64,000 nt of DNA from JAIOQJ01 sp963718635 (GTDB lineage: Bacteria; Planctomycetota; Planctomycetia; Gemmatales; Gemmataceae). The stretch spans positions 434,001 to 498,000 of the forward strand of contig OY970367.1 of assembly GCA_963718635.1 (NCBI GenBank). Direction: 5' to 3'. A program made the translations under genes and the position numbers. Below are positions 49,313-59,217 of the stretch, in pieces; the stretch's first letter is position 1, and each line of letters opens with the position of its first letter. The notes below the pieces were generated by a model, which was given only the letters and a program-made list of their open reading frames with translations, did not search any database and was not told the DNA's origin.

Positions 49313-49336
49313 GAGGCACGGCTGAAGCCGTGCCTC
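49313..49336. terminator. Bidirectional hairpin terminator candidate
   Basis: Perfect 10-base stem GAGGCACGGC / GCCGTGCCTC with a TGAA loop, between the convergent genes ending at 49251 and 49363. A-rich before and T-poor after, so it would work best for the leftward gene. Confidence 0.6.
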
Positions 49337-49362
49337 ATTCAAATTAGCGAACTTACAAAAAG

Positions 49363-50058
49363 TTATTGAGGTAAGCTAATCGGCGTGACTGCGACGCCAA
49401 TCTTGCCATCGGCTGGAGTGATGCGAACGCGTTCAATCTTTTGATTTTCGGAATTCATGAAAGTCATCTCAACTTGTCCGCGGTTGCCTGCCAAGGCCTG
49501 CTGCAAGTCTTCCAGAGATTCAGTCCGTGTTTTGTTAACGCCGATGATGACGTCGCCTTTGCGGAGGTCGGCTTTCTTGGCCGCCCCGTCGTTCATTACT
49601 TCATCGACGCGCAGACCCCAGTGTCCTGCCGAAACAGCTGTTGTATCATTGAATGTTGCTGGGGCAATCGTGTTAGGCGTCGTGACGACGGTGTTGCCGC
49701 GAGTTGTCCACGGCGACGAGCTATACCAATTCGACGGGACGCCATAGTAAGTGCCTTGATAATTCCCGCCGTAGTTGCTGCTGTAACCGTTATTCAAGAC
49801 CCCGTTGCTGTAACCGCCGTTGTAGGGGTTGTAGCCATAGCCTCGGTTGCCGTAGTAGCCGTTGTTGTAGCCATTTCCGTAATAGCCGTTGTTGAAACCG
49901 TTGCCGTAATATCCATTGCCGTAGCCGATGCCAATCCCGGTGCCACCATTGTAGCCGTTGCCGTAGCCGCCGCCGAAGATTCGCGGGGCTGCCTCGGAGG
50001 TGGTAGCTAACATCACGACGCCGAATCCTGCCAGCAGTAGTGCAAAACGGTTCATCAT
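49363..50058 (-). CDS. Secreted Gly/Tyr/Asn-rich protein with PDZ domain
   Basis: 231 residues. The signal peptide ends near TTSEA. Residues about 28-115 are almost only G, Y and N, built on repeats like GYYGNGYNNG, a low-complexity aggregation-prone composition. A PDZ domain follows (WGLRVDEVMNDGAAKKADLR, KGDVIIGVN), normally a peptide-binding module. GAGGAG just upstream. May be a structural or matrix-associated protein; no protease domain is present. Confidence 0.75.
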   Translation of the reverse strand: MMNRFALLLAGFGVVMLATTSEAAPRIFGGGYGNGYNGGTGIGIGYGNGYYGNGFNNGYYGNGYNNGYYGNRGYGYNPYNGGYSNGVLNNGYSSNYGGNYQGTYYGVPSNWYSSSPWTTRGNTVVTTPNTIAPATFNDTTAVSAGHWGLRVDEVMNDGAAKKADLRKGDVIIGVNKTRTESLEDLQQALAGNRGQVEMTFMNSENQKIERVRITPADGKIGVAVTPISLPQ

Positions 50059-50373
50059 TTACTCCTCAAGTTGGTCAAGGTTGGTAAGCCATTGCGGCAG
50101 TTGACAGCCGCACCTTCAGGCGAATGGCGAGCCACGCCTGTCGGTGAAATGATTTGCAACTTCTGTTCCGAAAAGAGAGGCTGGAGCGATAATAACGACA
50201 AGACCGCTGATTGGAGTCAAAAGAGTGATCCGGCATAGCGCAGCTTGCCCGGATTTGCCAACCGGCAATTCCGGCAAATCCCTCAAGCTCGGTAACCTCG
50301 AGTGCCGAATTATATGAAGCGATGGCTATGCTCAAAGTCGTCTTGAGATCGAGTTCGTTTTCGGGGGTTTACG
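50059..50373. other. Divergent intergenic region
   Basis: About 315 bases between the PDZ gene and the barrel gene, which point away from each other. It should hold both promoters; I cannot place a convincing -35/-10 pair. A short CCGGCAAATCC / GGATTTGCCGG-like inverted repeat near 50249-50281 is visible. Confidence 0.35.
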
Positions 50374-52310
50374 ATGGCGCTTAGCAGGATGCGGACGTCG
50401 TTCCGGCATCTTGCGCTCCTGGCCGCTTTGCTTCTTTTGCCCCAACTACTTGCCCATCCGAGCCTGCTCGCTGATGAAATATCGAAGTTCAAAGGTTCCG
50501 AATTCGATGCACCGTTGACAGTGTTAGTCGAGGGCGATGAAAGGCCGACAGTCCTTCCGGATTTTCTCGATCGCCCGCTTCAGCCGACGCCAAAAAGGCA
50601 AGAAACGTCTCTGGATTTTGCGACGCCCAACCCGCCGGTTGACCCGCCGCTCGGCTTCGCCGGTCCCAGCGGTATCGTGCCGCGAACGGGCAGCAGTGCC
50701 GACTTCATGCCGATAGAAGACCGGTGGCGGATGGGCTTTCCTTATTGGGATCGCTATGGGCTCAGCTTCCCGTTCGGCGACGACTACCCTTATAAGCTGG
50801 GCCGGCTTACCGACCCATACAATCAAAACGTCTTGAAGGGCGATTACCCGATCATCGGGCAGCACACGTTTCTAAATTTTTCCGGAACGCTCAGCACGCT
50901 CGTTGAAGGACGGCAACTTCCGACGGCGACAACGCCTTTCGAGAGCACCGCGCGCGAATTTACAACCGACAACTTTGGCAAGCCTAACCAAGGTTTCTTG
51001 AGCCAAACGCTGTTTTTGTCGTTCGATCTGTTTCATGGCGACGCCGCATTCAAGCCGATGGATTGGCGTCTCAAGGTAACTCCCGCCTTCAACTTCAACA
51101 TTCTGCAAGTGCAGGAACTCGGCGTCGTTAGTCCGGACATCAACAAAGGAACGAGCCGAAATCGTTCCTGGGCGACACTGGAAGAATATTTTGCCGAAGT
51201 GAAGTTGGCCGATCTTAGTCCCGAATACGATTTCGTATCGGCCCGGGTTGGTTCCCAACCATTCACCAGCGACTTCCGCGGCTTCATCTTCAGCGACATC
51301 AACCGGGCCGCCCGCGTTTTTGGAACCTTGAACGGCAACCGCGACCAGTTCAACTTGATCTTTTTTCGCCAGGCGGAGAAAGACACCAACAGCTTCCTGA
51401 ACACCTTTCACGACCGCAACCAGAACATTGCCATCGCCAACTGGTACCATCAGGATTTTCTTTTCCCCGGCTACACGATTCAAGGAAGCGTCCACTACAA
51501 CGACGACGGACCGTCAACGCTGTTTGATCGCAATAAGTTTCTCGTTCGCCCCGATCCGGTCGGCGTATTTCAGCCGCATCATGTGCAAGTCGCCTATCTA
51601 GGCCTGGCTGGCGATGGGCACATCGATCGCTTCAACATTTCGCACGCCGCCTATTGGGCGCTCGGTCGGGATAGTATGAATCCCCTTGCCGGGCAACCGG
51701 TGGACATTAACGCGAAGATGGCGGCCCTTGAGCTTTCTTACGATCGCGATTGGGTGCGCTTTCGCGTCTCCGGCTTTTACGGATCGGGCGATGGCAACAT
51801 CAACGATCGCCATGCCACCGGTTTCGATTCGATTCTCGATAACCCGAATTTCGCCGGCAGCGAATTTAGTTTTTGGGGCCGACAACAAATTCCGCTCTTC
51901 GGCGTGAACCTAACGAACCGCAATAGCCTGCTCGCGGACCTGCGAGCGAGCAAATTCCAAGGCCAAAGCAACTTCGTGAATCCAGGCCTTTGGATCGTCA
52001 ACGCGGGTGTCGATTTCGACATCACGCCCAAGTTACGCTCGGTGAACAACGCCAATTTCATGTGGTTTGACAAAACGAACGTGTTGGAGCAATTCGTATT
52101 TCAAGGCAAGATCGATCGTGAGATCGGCCTCGATCTAAGCAGCGGCATCGAGTATCGGCCGTTCCTGAGCAACAATATCGTCTTTCTCTTCGGCGCCGCG
52201 ACGCTAATTCCATCTAACGGCTTCAAACAGCTTTACAATGGATTTGGCTCGCCGGTGCGAAAATTGATCCTTTGTTCTCCGCGTTCGTGCAAATGGTCGC
52301 CGCCTTCTGA
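50374..52310 (+). pseudogene. Large outer-membrane beta-barrel protein, late frame break
   Basis: About 645 residues when repaired. A signal peptide (HLALLAALLLLPQLLAHPSLLA) is followed by a Pro-rich linker and a long series of amphipathic beta strands (DYPIIGQHTFLNFSGTLSTL, YDFVSARVGSQPFTSDFRG, VRFRVSGFYGSGDGNINDR). Read as printed, it runs on to 52368 with a junk tail. Shifting frame near 52257 gives KIDPLFSAFVQMVAAF and a stop at 52310, ending in Phe as BAM-assembled barrels do. This is strong evidence that the break is an error. GGGGG 6 bases before the start. Confidence 0.78.
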
Positions 52311-52937
52311 AGCCCATTCGCGAATTGATTTTGAAAACCCCAAAAATTTCTTCAGCGCTTTCCCCTAGCTTTCGAGCCGGTTAGGCTCGTTCAGTTGCTC
52401 GCCGGCTTTCTCCAAATTGGCCTTATCGGGCTTTACAAACCATTCGGGCTAGAGCACTGGGGCACGCGGGAGGGCTGGTTTCCAGTACTAATTCAATTGG
52501 GGCGCTATTTCGGTATCGAACCCAACCCATCCATTTTCAGTTTTGCAGAATTTGCTTGCATTGGCTACAGATTTATGATTGACAATCAATCGCCTATTTT
52601 TTAAGATAATACCCGTGTTAGGAGATTGATGCGTTGCAGCGCTGCTCCGATCGTCTGTTAATACCTCACGAAAAGTCCTCCCTCCCTCCCATTTGACCTC
52701 GCACCGACAGTTCAAGAAAGCGATTCTTCGATTCACTTTCTGACCGAAGCTGCGGGTTGCTCAGGAACAGGACTGATTTGGCGCCCCGTCGGCATTGTCT
52801 GTTCGTTTTGCGCTTAGTCCTTCCCGTTTGGGGAGACTTCGGATGGGGATGTCCGAAGTGAACGTTTCGGCACGGATGTCTAGTTTGTCCACCGGCTGAA
52901 CTGGTGCTAGATCAATCGCGCTGGACGGAGACCTCGC
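52311..52937. promoter_or_regulatory. Intergenic region with candidate promoter and hairpin
   Basis: No gene recognised in about 630 bases. TTGACA near 52577, then 17 bases, then TAAGAT is a fair sigma-70-like match (4 of 6 in the -10 box), far upstream of the DUF4912 gene. A hairpin ACTTCGGA / TCCGAAGT lies at 52836-52859. Confidence 0.4.
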
Positions 52938-54191
52938 ATGACCCTCGAGCAGTTGAATGCCCTTAGCAAGAAGGATCTCGCGGATAAGGCGAAGGCATTA
53001 GGCGTCAGCGGTTATTCCGCTCTGACGAAAGACGATTTGGTGAAAGCCGTGCTCCGGCTCGAGAAAAAGAAAGCCGAAGAAGCGGACAAAATGAAGGCGA
53101 GCAAGAGCAAACCCGCCGCCGTCCCCGTCAAAAACGCCGAGCCAGCTACGAAAGCCTCCGCTAAGACGGAATCCAAAACCTCATCGACCAGGGGATCGGC
53201 TAACGGCGCTTCGAACAAGCCTGTTGCCTTGCCGGCGGTGAAGGTTCGAGCTCAGAAGACGGCTGCTCGTGACACCACCGCCGAAGCGCCTTCATCCCAA
53301 GAAGCCATTGGACGCAGCAAGTTCGAAATGGGCGTCCCCACGCGGGATCTTTCCGCAAAAATGTCGAAGAGTCTGCCGAACGGCTATGGCAAAGATCGCA
53401 TCGTCATCATGGTGCGCGATCCCTATTGGCTGCATGCTTATTGGGAGCTGACGCATCAATCGGTGCAGCGGGCCGAGGCAGCTCTTGGCCAGGACTGGCA
53501 CGGCTCCAAGCCAATCATCCGATTGTGCGACGTTAGCGCTCACGACACGACCAGCACCGCCGAGGCCGTGATACGGGACATCGAAATCCATGGCGGCTGC
53601 AATAATTGGTACGTCGAAGTCGGCCAGCCGCCGAAGTCGTACCGCATCGACATCGGCTACGTCTCCAAGCGCGGCCAGTTCTATGTTCTTGCCCGCTCGA
53701 ACATCGTCAGCACGCCCAAAGCCGGCGTCAGCGACACGGTCGACGAAAACTGGACCGACCTCGATCCGAAGCAGGCAGACCGCATCTATGCGATGTCGAG
53801 CGGCTACGATCCCTCGGCCGGCGACAGCCTTATCCTGAAGCAATTCATGGAAGAGCGCCTCCGCCGTCCGCTGGGCTCTCCCACGCTTTCGAGCTTCGGG
53901 TCCGGCGCTTTCCCGGCCCAGAAAGATCGCAAATTCTTCTTCGCGCTCGATGCCGAGCTGATCGTCTTCGGCCGTACGGAGCCTAATGCTCGCGTCATGC
54001 TGCAAGGCGAACCCGTCAAGCTACGTCCCGACGGCACCTTCACCATGCGTTACAGCTTCCCGGATGGCCGTCAAATTATTCCCGCGGTAGCAGCTTCGGC
54101 CGATGGCGTCGAAGAACGCACTATCATCTTAGCCGTCGAGCGCAACACGAAAGAGCTTGAGCCGATGATTCACGATGTCATTGACGAGTGA
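52938..54191 (+). CDS. DUF4912 protein with Rho-N-like N-terminus
   Basis: 417 residues, cytoplasmic. The first 45 residues (LEQLNALSKKDLADKAKALG) resemble the Rho N-terminal/SAP-like helical nucleic-acid-binding module. A Lys/Ala/Ser-rich linker follows to about 120. The rest is DUF4912: DRIVIMVRDPYWLHAYWELT, NWYVEVGQPPKSYRIDIGYV, and a final beta region (LIVFGRTEPNARVMLQGEPV). Function unknown. GGAG 7 bases before the ATG. A terminator follows. Confidence 0.85.
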   Translation: MTLEQLNALSKKDLADKAKALGVSGYSALTKDDLVKAVLRLEKKKAEEADKMKASKSKPAAVPVKNAEPATKASAKTESKTSSTRGSANGASNKPVALPAVKVRAQKTAARDTTAEAPSSQEAIGRSKFEMGVPTRDLSAKMSKSLPNGYGKDRIVIMVRDPYWLHAYWELTHQSVQRAEAALGQDWHGSKPIIRLCDVSAHDTTSTAEAVIRDIEIHGGCNNWYVEVGQPPKSYRIDIGYVSKRGQFYVLARSNIVSTPKAGVSDTVDENWTDLDPKQADRIYAMSSGYDPSAGDSLILKQFMEERLRRPLGSPTLSSFGSGAFPAQKDRKFFFALDAELIVFGRTEPNARVMLQGEPVKLRPDGTFTMRYSFPDGRQIIPAVAASADGVEERTIILAVERNTKELEPMIHDVIDE

Positions 54192-54218
54192 TGCGCTGAG
54201 GGAGAGTTCGCGTAAGAG

Positions 54219-54246
54219 AAAACGGTCCCAGTTGGGGCCGTTTTTT
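54219..54246 (+). terminator. Rho-independent terminator
   Basis: Stem AACGG-CCC / GGG-CCGTT closes around AGTT and runs into six T residues, 27 bases after the DUF4912 stop. Confidence 0.85.
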
Positions 54247-54294
54247 GTTGGTAGGACATGGCTGCTACCCTATGTTATATGACGGGTCAACAAA

Positions 54295-54525
54295 ATGAAT
54301 ATTGAAGTGACAGCCATTTATAAAGCGCAACCAAGTGGCTGGATATTCGCGACGATTGCAGAAATTCCCGGTGTTTTCACACAGGGGCGTGACATGGACG
54401 AAGCACGTGACCTTCTCGAAGATGCGCTTGTTCAAATGATGGAGTGCAATCGGGAACAGCGAGTAGAAGAACTCGGGCCGGACTGCGTTATCGAGCGTTT
54501 TGATTCGGCTCATGCCGTGATGTGA
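54295..54525 (+). CDS. Orphan HicB-like protein
   Basis: 76 residues, an N-terminal HicB fold only: WIFATIAEIPGVFTQGRDMDEARDLLEDALVQMMEC. No DNA-binding tail and no hicA on either side, so it may be a solitary antitoxin remnant or a protein with another role. ATG 54295 follows an AT-rich stretch without a clear ribosome-binding site. Confidence 0.7.
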   Translation: MNIEVTAIYKAQPSGWIFATIAEIPGVFTQGRDMDEARDLLEDALVQMMECNREQRVEELGPDCVIERFDSAHAVM

Positions 54526-54550
54526 TTTTGATTTCTATCGCGGCCGGTAA

Positions 54551-54645
54551 CAGCATACATTTTCCGTCGCTTGCGCGTCCGGCTAACATAACGTTTGTAA
54601 TTATCAACGCATACTCCGTCGCTGGCGCGCCCGGCTAACATAACG
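54551..54645 (+). repeat. Direct repeat before glcE
   Basis: Two copies of a roughly 40-base unit containing CCGTCGCT-GCGCG-CCGGCTAACATAACG, starting at 54551 and 54605. A related segment, TCGCTGGCGCGTCCGGCTAA, lies at 17831-17850 inside palindrome island 2. Confidence 0.6.
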
Positions 54646-54654
54646 AGCATTCTC

Positions 54655-55909
54655 TTGGACAATCATTTCAGTTTCGACGGCCTGTCTTCCTACCCGATTG
54701 CTACGCCGACTTCGGTAGCCGAGATTGGCGAGCTTGTCCGTCGAGCCGGCGAGAGTGGCCAGGCGCTCTATCCGTTTGGCGGGCGCACGATGATGGATAT
54801 CGGCCACTTGCCCATGAAGCCGGGCACTGCCGTCGATCTACGTGCCCTGAATCAAGTGATCGATTATCCCGCCGCGATATGACGATTACCGTACAAGCTG
54901 GTATCACGCTCCAGACGTTGCGCGAGGTCTTGCGAGTGGAGAGACAACGGCTGCCGATCGATATTCCGTTGCCCGATCAGGCAACATTTGGCGGCGCCAT
55001 CGCTGCCAACGCCAGCGGGTCGCGACGCTTTGGCTTGGGCACGCTGCGCGATTACATCATCGGCATAAGTGCGGTCAACGACGAAGGCCGGGAAGTCAAA
55101 GGCGGCGGACGGGTGGTCAAGAATGTCGCCGGCTACGACTTCATGAAGCTGTTCACCGGCTCATTCGGCACGCTTGGCATCATCAGCCAAGTTACTCTGA
55201 AGTTGAAACCGGAGCCCGAAGCCTTAGCCTTGATGATTATCCCTGCTTCCCTGGCTCAAGTCGCAACCTTTTTGGATTCGCTGACGAAATCGCGAACTCG
55301 GCCTGTAACCGTTGACCTGCTCGATCCGCAAACGTCGCGCCTTTTTCGCGCCGAAAATGGCTTGCACATACCGGGACGGGAGCAAGATTGGAATCTGATT
55401 GTAGGATTCGAAGATAACGCTAAGGCTGTCGCTTGGCAAATACAACAATTGAAGGATGAACTCGGGGCCGATTTGCGAGCCACGTGTCACGAATGCACCG
55501 CGCCGGAAGTCGAAGCGCTTTCATCGACTCTCCGCGATTTTCCGCTGTGGCCTGGCACAAGTTGACGTTCAAGGCCAACTTGCTTTCGAGCGCCCTGCCT
55601 GACTTCTGCCGGCAAGCCCAACAGCTAATCCCGGCGCCGTTGTCATATGCCCATGCCGGAAACGGAATCGTTTATGGCCACTGCCTTGAATCGACGCTTG
55701 AACAGGCGACAGTCATAGTGCAACATCTCGGCAAATTGGCCGAGAACGCCAAGGGTAATTTGACGATTACGCGCTGCCCGGCGGAATGGAAAACGAAGCT
55801 CCCCATCTGGGGTCGATCGACGGGCGATCGTATACTAATGAAGGCGATCAAGGCGAAACTCGATCCGCGTGGAATCTTCAATCCCGGCCGTTTTGTGGAT
55901 GGGATTTAA
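54655..55909 (+). pseudogene. glcE: Glycolate oxidase FAD-binding subunit GlcE, two frame breaks
   Basis: About 418 residues when repaired. Belongs to the FAD-linked oxidase family that, with GlcD and GlcF, oxidises glycolate to glyoxylate. LYPFGGRTMMDIG and ATFGGAIAANASGSRRFGLG bind FAD; GGGRVVKNVAGYDFMKLFTGSFGTLGII is the family signature stretch; GIFNPGRFVDGI is the usual end. Frame changes lie near 54875 (a base missing in DYPA-RDMTI) and near 55540 (before VAWHKLTFKANL). The start is uncertain: 54655 opens with LDNHFSF and no clear ribosome-binding site. glcF follows after two Uma2 genes; glcD is not in the window. Confidence 0.83.
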
Positions 55910-55923
55910 GGGGAGGCATATCG

Positions 55924-56499
55924 ATGGCAGCGACACTGCTGAGAGCAGAGATCGAGGATCATTATGCCGGCGATTCTCTCTGTCGATACGAAATCGTTGA
56001 CGGCGTGGAGGTAGAGGTGCCGCCGATGAGTGCGTATACGGATGAAGTGGCGCTACGAACGTATAACGGCATACTGCTTTATCTTGCCAAAAACGACATC
56101 GGCCAGGCTCAACACGAAATCATGTTTCGACTTGCCCTGCCGCAAGATCGCAATCGCATCCCGGACGTTTCGTTTGTTTCTTACGAACGATGGCCCAAGA
56201 ACAAACCATACCCCAGTCGAGGCAAGAAAGCACGCGATGTGGTGCCCGATCTCGCCATCGAAGTCATCAGCCCAGGCGATTTGATGGAAGAATCAATGGC
56301 AAAAATTGACGAATACTTTCGGTCAGGTGTCCGCATGGTCTGGCTGGTGCATTGCAATCTCAAAATGGTTTATGTCTATCAATCGATGAAATCCGTGCAG
56401 ATACTTGATGCTGATGAAATACTGGACGGAGCGGATGTACTTCCGGGATTTCAGCTAGAATTGAAAAGGTTGTTTCCCTTGACGGTGGATCAGGAATAG
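55924..56499 (+). CDS. Uma2 family PD-(D/E)XK nuclease-like protein
   Basis: About 191 residues. PDVSFVSYERW, PDLAIEVISPGD and KIDEYFRSGVRMVWLV give the Asp, Glu-x-Ile and Lys positions of the Uma2 PD-(D/E)XK fold. A role in DNA cleavage is predicted but unproven; the family is heavily amplified in cyanobacteria and planctomycetes. GGAGG 7 bases before ATG 55924. It starts 14 bases after glcE and is followed by a paralogue. Confidence 0.88.
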   Translation: MAATLLRAEIEDHYAGDSLCRYEIVDGVEVEVPPMSAYTDEVALRTYNGILLYLAKNDIGQAQHEIMFRLALPQDRNRIPDVSFVSYERWPKNKPYPSRGKKARDVVPDLAIEVISPGDLMEESMAKIDEYFRSGVRMVWLVHCNLKMVYVYQSMKSVQILDADEILDGADVLPGFQLELKRLFPLTVDQE

Positions 56500-56562
56500 T
56501 AGACCGTTTCACTGGGCTTCTCTAATCTATGAAAGTTGCCGCACCGGAATGGGAGGGCGTTA

Positions 56563-57141
56563 ATGTCTTCAGCCTTACTTGAATCTCCCGGCCCGATCTA
56601 CGTTGGCGATCGCAATGACTCGATGTTCGAGGTCGTTGACGGTGAAACCGTAGATTTGCCCGAAATGAGTCTGTACGCTAATACGGTAGCTCTACGTCTC
56701 TTTACCAGATTAGCTGCCTTTGCTGAAGCGAATGACCTGGGACAGGCAGACCATGAAATCCTTTACAACCTGAATCTTCCGAAGCCGCGTAACCGCCGCC
56801 CCGACGTTTCATTTGTGTCCTACAAGCGGTGGCCGAAGGACCGGCCTTACCCGTACACCGGTAACGCACAGCACGTCGTGCCGGACTTGGCCGTCGAAGT
56901 ACTAAGCCCGAACGACACGGCCGAACAAATTGACGAGAAAATCAGTGAGTACTTTGCAGCAGGCGTCGAATTGGTTTGGGTGATCTATTGCCATTCGAAA
57001 CGCGTCCACGTGTACGAATCCATTCATACCCCCATTCGTGTGTTCGCTGCTCCAAATGACCTCGACGGCGGGGACGTGCTGCCCGGCTTTCGGTTTGCAG
57101 TCGCCAGCTTATTCCCACCGAGAATTGAAGACGAAGCTTAG
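56563..57141 (+). CDS. Uma2 family PD-(D/E)XK nuclease-like protein, second copy
   Basis: About 192 residues, clearly paralogous to the preceding gene (PDVSFVSYKRWPKDRPYP, PDLAVEVLSPNDTAEQID, KISEYFAAGVELVWVI), so a local duplication that has since diverged. GGAGGG 6 bases before ATG 56563. Sits between the two glycolate oxidase genes, 39 bases before glcF. Confidence 0.88.
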   Translation: MSSALLESPGPIYVGDRNDSMFEVVDGETVDLPEMSLYANTVALRLFTRLAAFAEANDLGQADHEILYNLNLPKPRNRRPDVSFVSYKRWPKDRPYPYTGNAQHVVPDLAVEVLSPNDTAEQIDEKISEYFAAGVELVWVIYCHSKRVHVYESIHTPIRVFAAPNDLDGGDVLPGFRFAVASLFPPRIEDEA

Positions 57142-57180
57142 ACTTTCCATTAACCCACAACCAAAATTGGCCTCTACTCC

Positions 57181-58540
57181 ATGTCAAGCGCCGTTGCCGA
57201 TAGGACCGCCCTCACGCTCGCCGGCAAATCGAACGGTCCCAAGATCGATTATGAATTGCTGCTCGATTGCGTCCACTGCGGGCTCTGCACCTCCGCCTGC
57301 CCGACTTATGTGGAAAACGGCAACGAAGCCGACAGCCCGCGCGGCGCATCTACTTGATGCGCAGCGTCATCGACGGCCGTCTCGAACTCGACGACACGGT
57401 GAAAGAGCACCTCGACCTCTGCCTCAACTGTAGAGCCTGCGAAACCGCTTGCCCCTCCGGTGTGCAATATGGCAAGTTGATCGAGCCTTTCCGCGAGCAT
57501 ATGGCTGAGCTCGAGCCCGGACGTTCGATGAAGGGGCTGAACCCGCTGCAGCGGTTGATGATGCTGAAGATATTCCCTTCGCGTGTCCGAACGCGGTTGG
57601 CACTGGCGCCCGTGCGCTTGATGCAGCGGACCGGCATCGATTGGCTGTTGCAAAAGACAGTGATGAAGTTGGCGCCGCACTCGATGCCGAAATGCATGGC
57701 ATGTTGCCGACCATGAGCAAGCATTACGGCAAGCTTCCCGAAGTGCTGCCGGCCGAGGGCAAACAACGCGCGCGGGTGGCTCTCTTTCTCGGTTGCGTGG
57801 CCGACGCCATTTATCCCGAAACGCAGTTAGCAACGGCACGGGTGCTGCAAAAAAACGGCTGTGAGGTCTGGATTCCGCGCAATCAGGTTTGCTGCGGAGC
57901 GCTGCACTATCACTCGGCCATGGAAAAGGAAGCTCGCGACCTAGCGACCACTAACTGCCTTGCGTTTGGAATGACTTCGGCTGAGGCCGACAGCGTTGAC
58001 GCGATCATTATCAATGCCGCGGGCTGCGGGGCGATGCTCAAAGACTATCAACATTTGATGCATGGCAGCGAACATGAAGAGGCTGCTAAAAAATTCGTCG
58101 GCAAGAGCAAAGACATCAGCGAATTTCTCATGGAACTCGGACCCGTCAAACCTCAGCATCCGCTGAGGATCCGGGCGACATACCACGATGCGTGTCATCT
58201 CCGACACGCGCAGCAAATTGCCAAACCGCCTCGGCAACTATTGGAAATGATTCCCGAATTAGACTTAGTCCCATTGCCCGAAAGCGAATTGTGCTGCGGC
58301 GCGGCGGGGAGTTATAATCTCACCCAGCCGGAAATGGCTCAAAGGCTTGGCGATCGAAAAACAGACAATATCAAAGCTACAGGCGCACAGGCCGTCTTCA
58401 TGGGCAATGTTGGCTGTCTTCTGCAAGTCGCTCGACATCTGAAGAAGACCGCTCCCGATATCTGGGTGGCCCATACGATCGATGCGCTGTGGGCTAGTTA
58501 CAGTGGAGAGATGCCCAGCGCATTACAAAAACGACGCTAA
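57181..58540 (+). pseudogene. glcF: Glycolate oxidase iron-sulfur subunit GlcF, two frame breaks
   Basis: About 452 residues when repaired. Two 4Fe-4S motifs (CVHCGLCTSACP and CLNCRACETACP) carry electrons from the flavin subunits. Two CCG domains follow (QVCCGALHYHS and ELCCGAAGSYNLTQPEMA) with LGCVADAIYPETQ. Frame changes lie near 57345 (after ADSPRG) and near 57690 (before MHGMLPTMSKHYGKLPEV). ATG 57181 begins MSSAVADRT. The partner glcE lies upstream beyond the Uma2 pair. Confidence 0.86.
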
Positions 58541-58584
58541 TGCAGGGATCCGCGATTAAGGAACAAACTGAAGGGACTCAAGCT

Positions 58585-59103
58585 ATGTCAGACCAAGTCT
58601 CATGCTTTGCCGCCATTGACTTCGAAACTGCCGACTATAAACGGGATAGCGCCTGCTCGGTCGCCATCGTCCGCGTTGTAGAAGGCGAGATAGTCTCACG
58701 CTGGCATCGCTTGATCCAGCCACCGCGCCGGCAGTTCGTTTTCACCTATCTCCACGGAATCGCCTGGTCGCACGTCGCCGATCAGCCGACGTTCGGCCAG
58801 CTTTGGCCGGAGTTCCTCAAGCAACTCGAAGGCTTACAGTTTCTGGTGGCCCATAATGCCAGTTTCGACAAATCGGTGATGACGAAATGCTGCGTGATGG
58901 CCAACCTGACGCCCCCGAAAATCACATTCAAATGCACCGTGCGGATGGCACGCGAAACCTGGAATCTCTATCCGACCAAGCTGTCGCACGTCTGCACGCA
59001 TCTCAAGATTCCGCTGGTGCACCATCAGGCGGATTCCGATGCGGAGGCTTGCGCGGATTGCCTTGGCGGCGATGCAACGGGTGCAAGAGCAGCTTTGAGG
59101 TAA
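58585..59103 (+). CDS. DnaQ-like 3'-5' exonuclease (DEDDh)
   Basis: About 172 residues. Exo I FAAIDFETAD gives the first Asp and Glu, Exo II LVAHNASFDKS the second Asp, and Exo III HHQADSDAEAC the His and last Asp. This resembles the standalone epsilon-like exonucleases of bacteria rather than the polymerase III subunit. Start MSDQVSC chosen because similarity begins there; an in-frame ATG at 58540 overlaps the glcF stop. Confidence 0.88.
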   Translation: MSDQVSCFAAIDFETADYKRDSACSVAIVRVVEGEIVSRWHRLIQPPRRQFVFTYLHGIAWSHVADQPTFGQLWPEFLKQLEGLQFLVAHNASFDKSVMTKCCVMANLTPPKITFKCTVRMARETWNLYPTKLSHVCTHLKIPLVHHQADSDAEACADCLGGDATGARAALR

Positions 59104-59217
59104 TGCTGAGCCAACCTACTCACATGAAATAGCCTATCTTTGACTCAGCCACCGAAACTTTTCACCGGCTGGCGCGTTGGATGATGTTTTCGGCGACTTA
59201 CTTTTCGCCTAGATGCC

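Noticed and set aside
49700..49990. DNA-level short tandem repeat near 49.8 kb
   Set aside because: It is the codon pattern of the Gly/Tyr/Asn repeat region of the PDZ protein, so not a separate repeat element.
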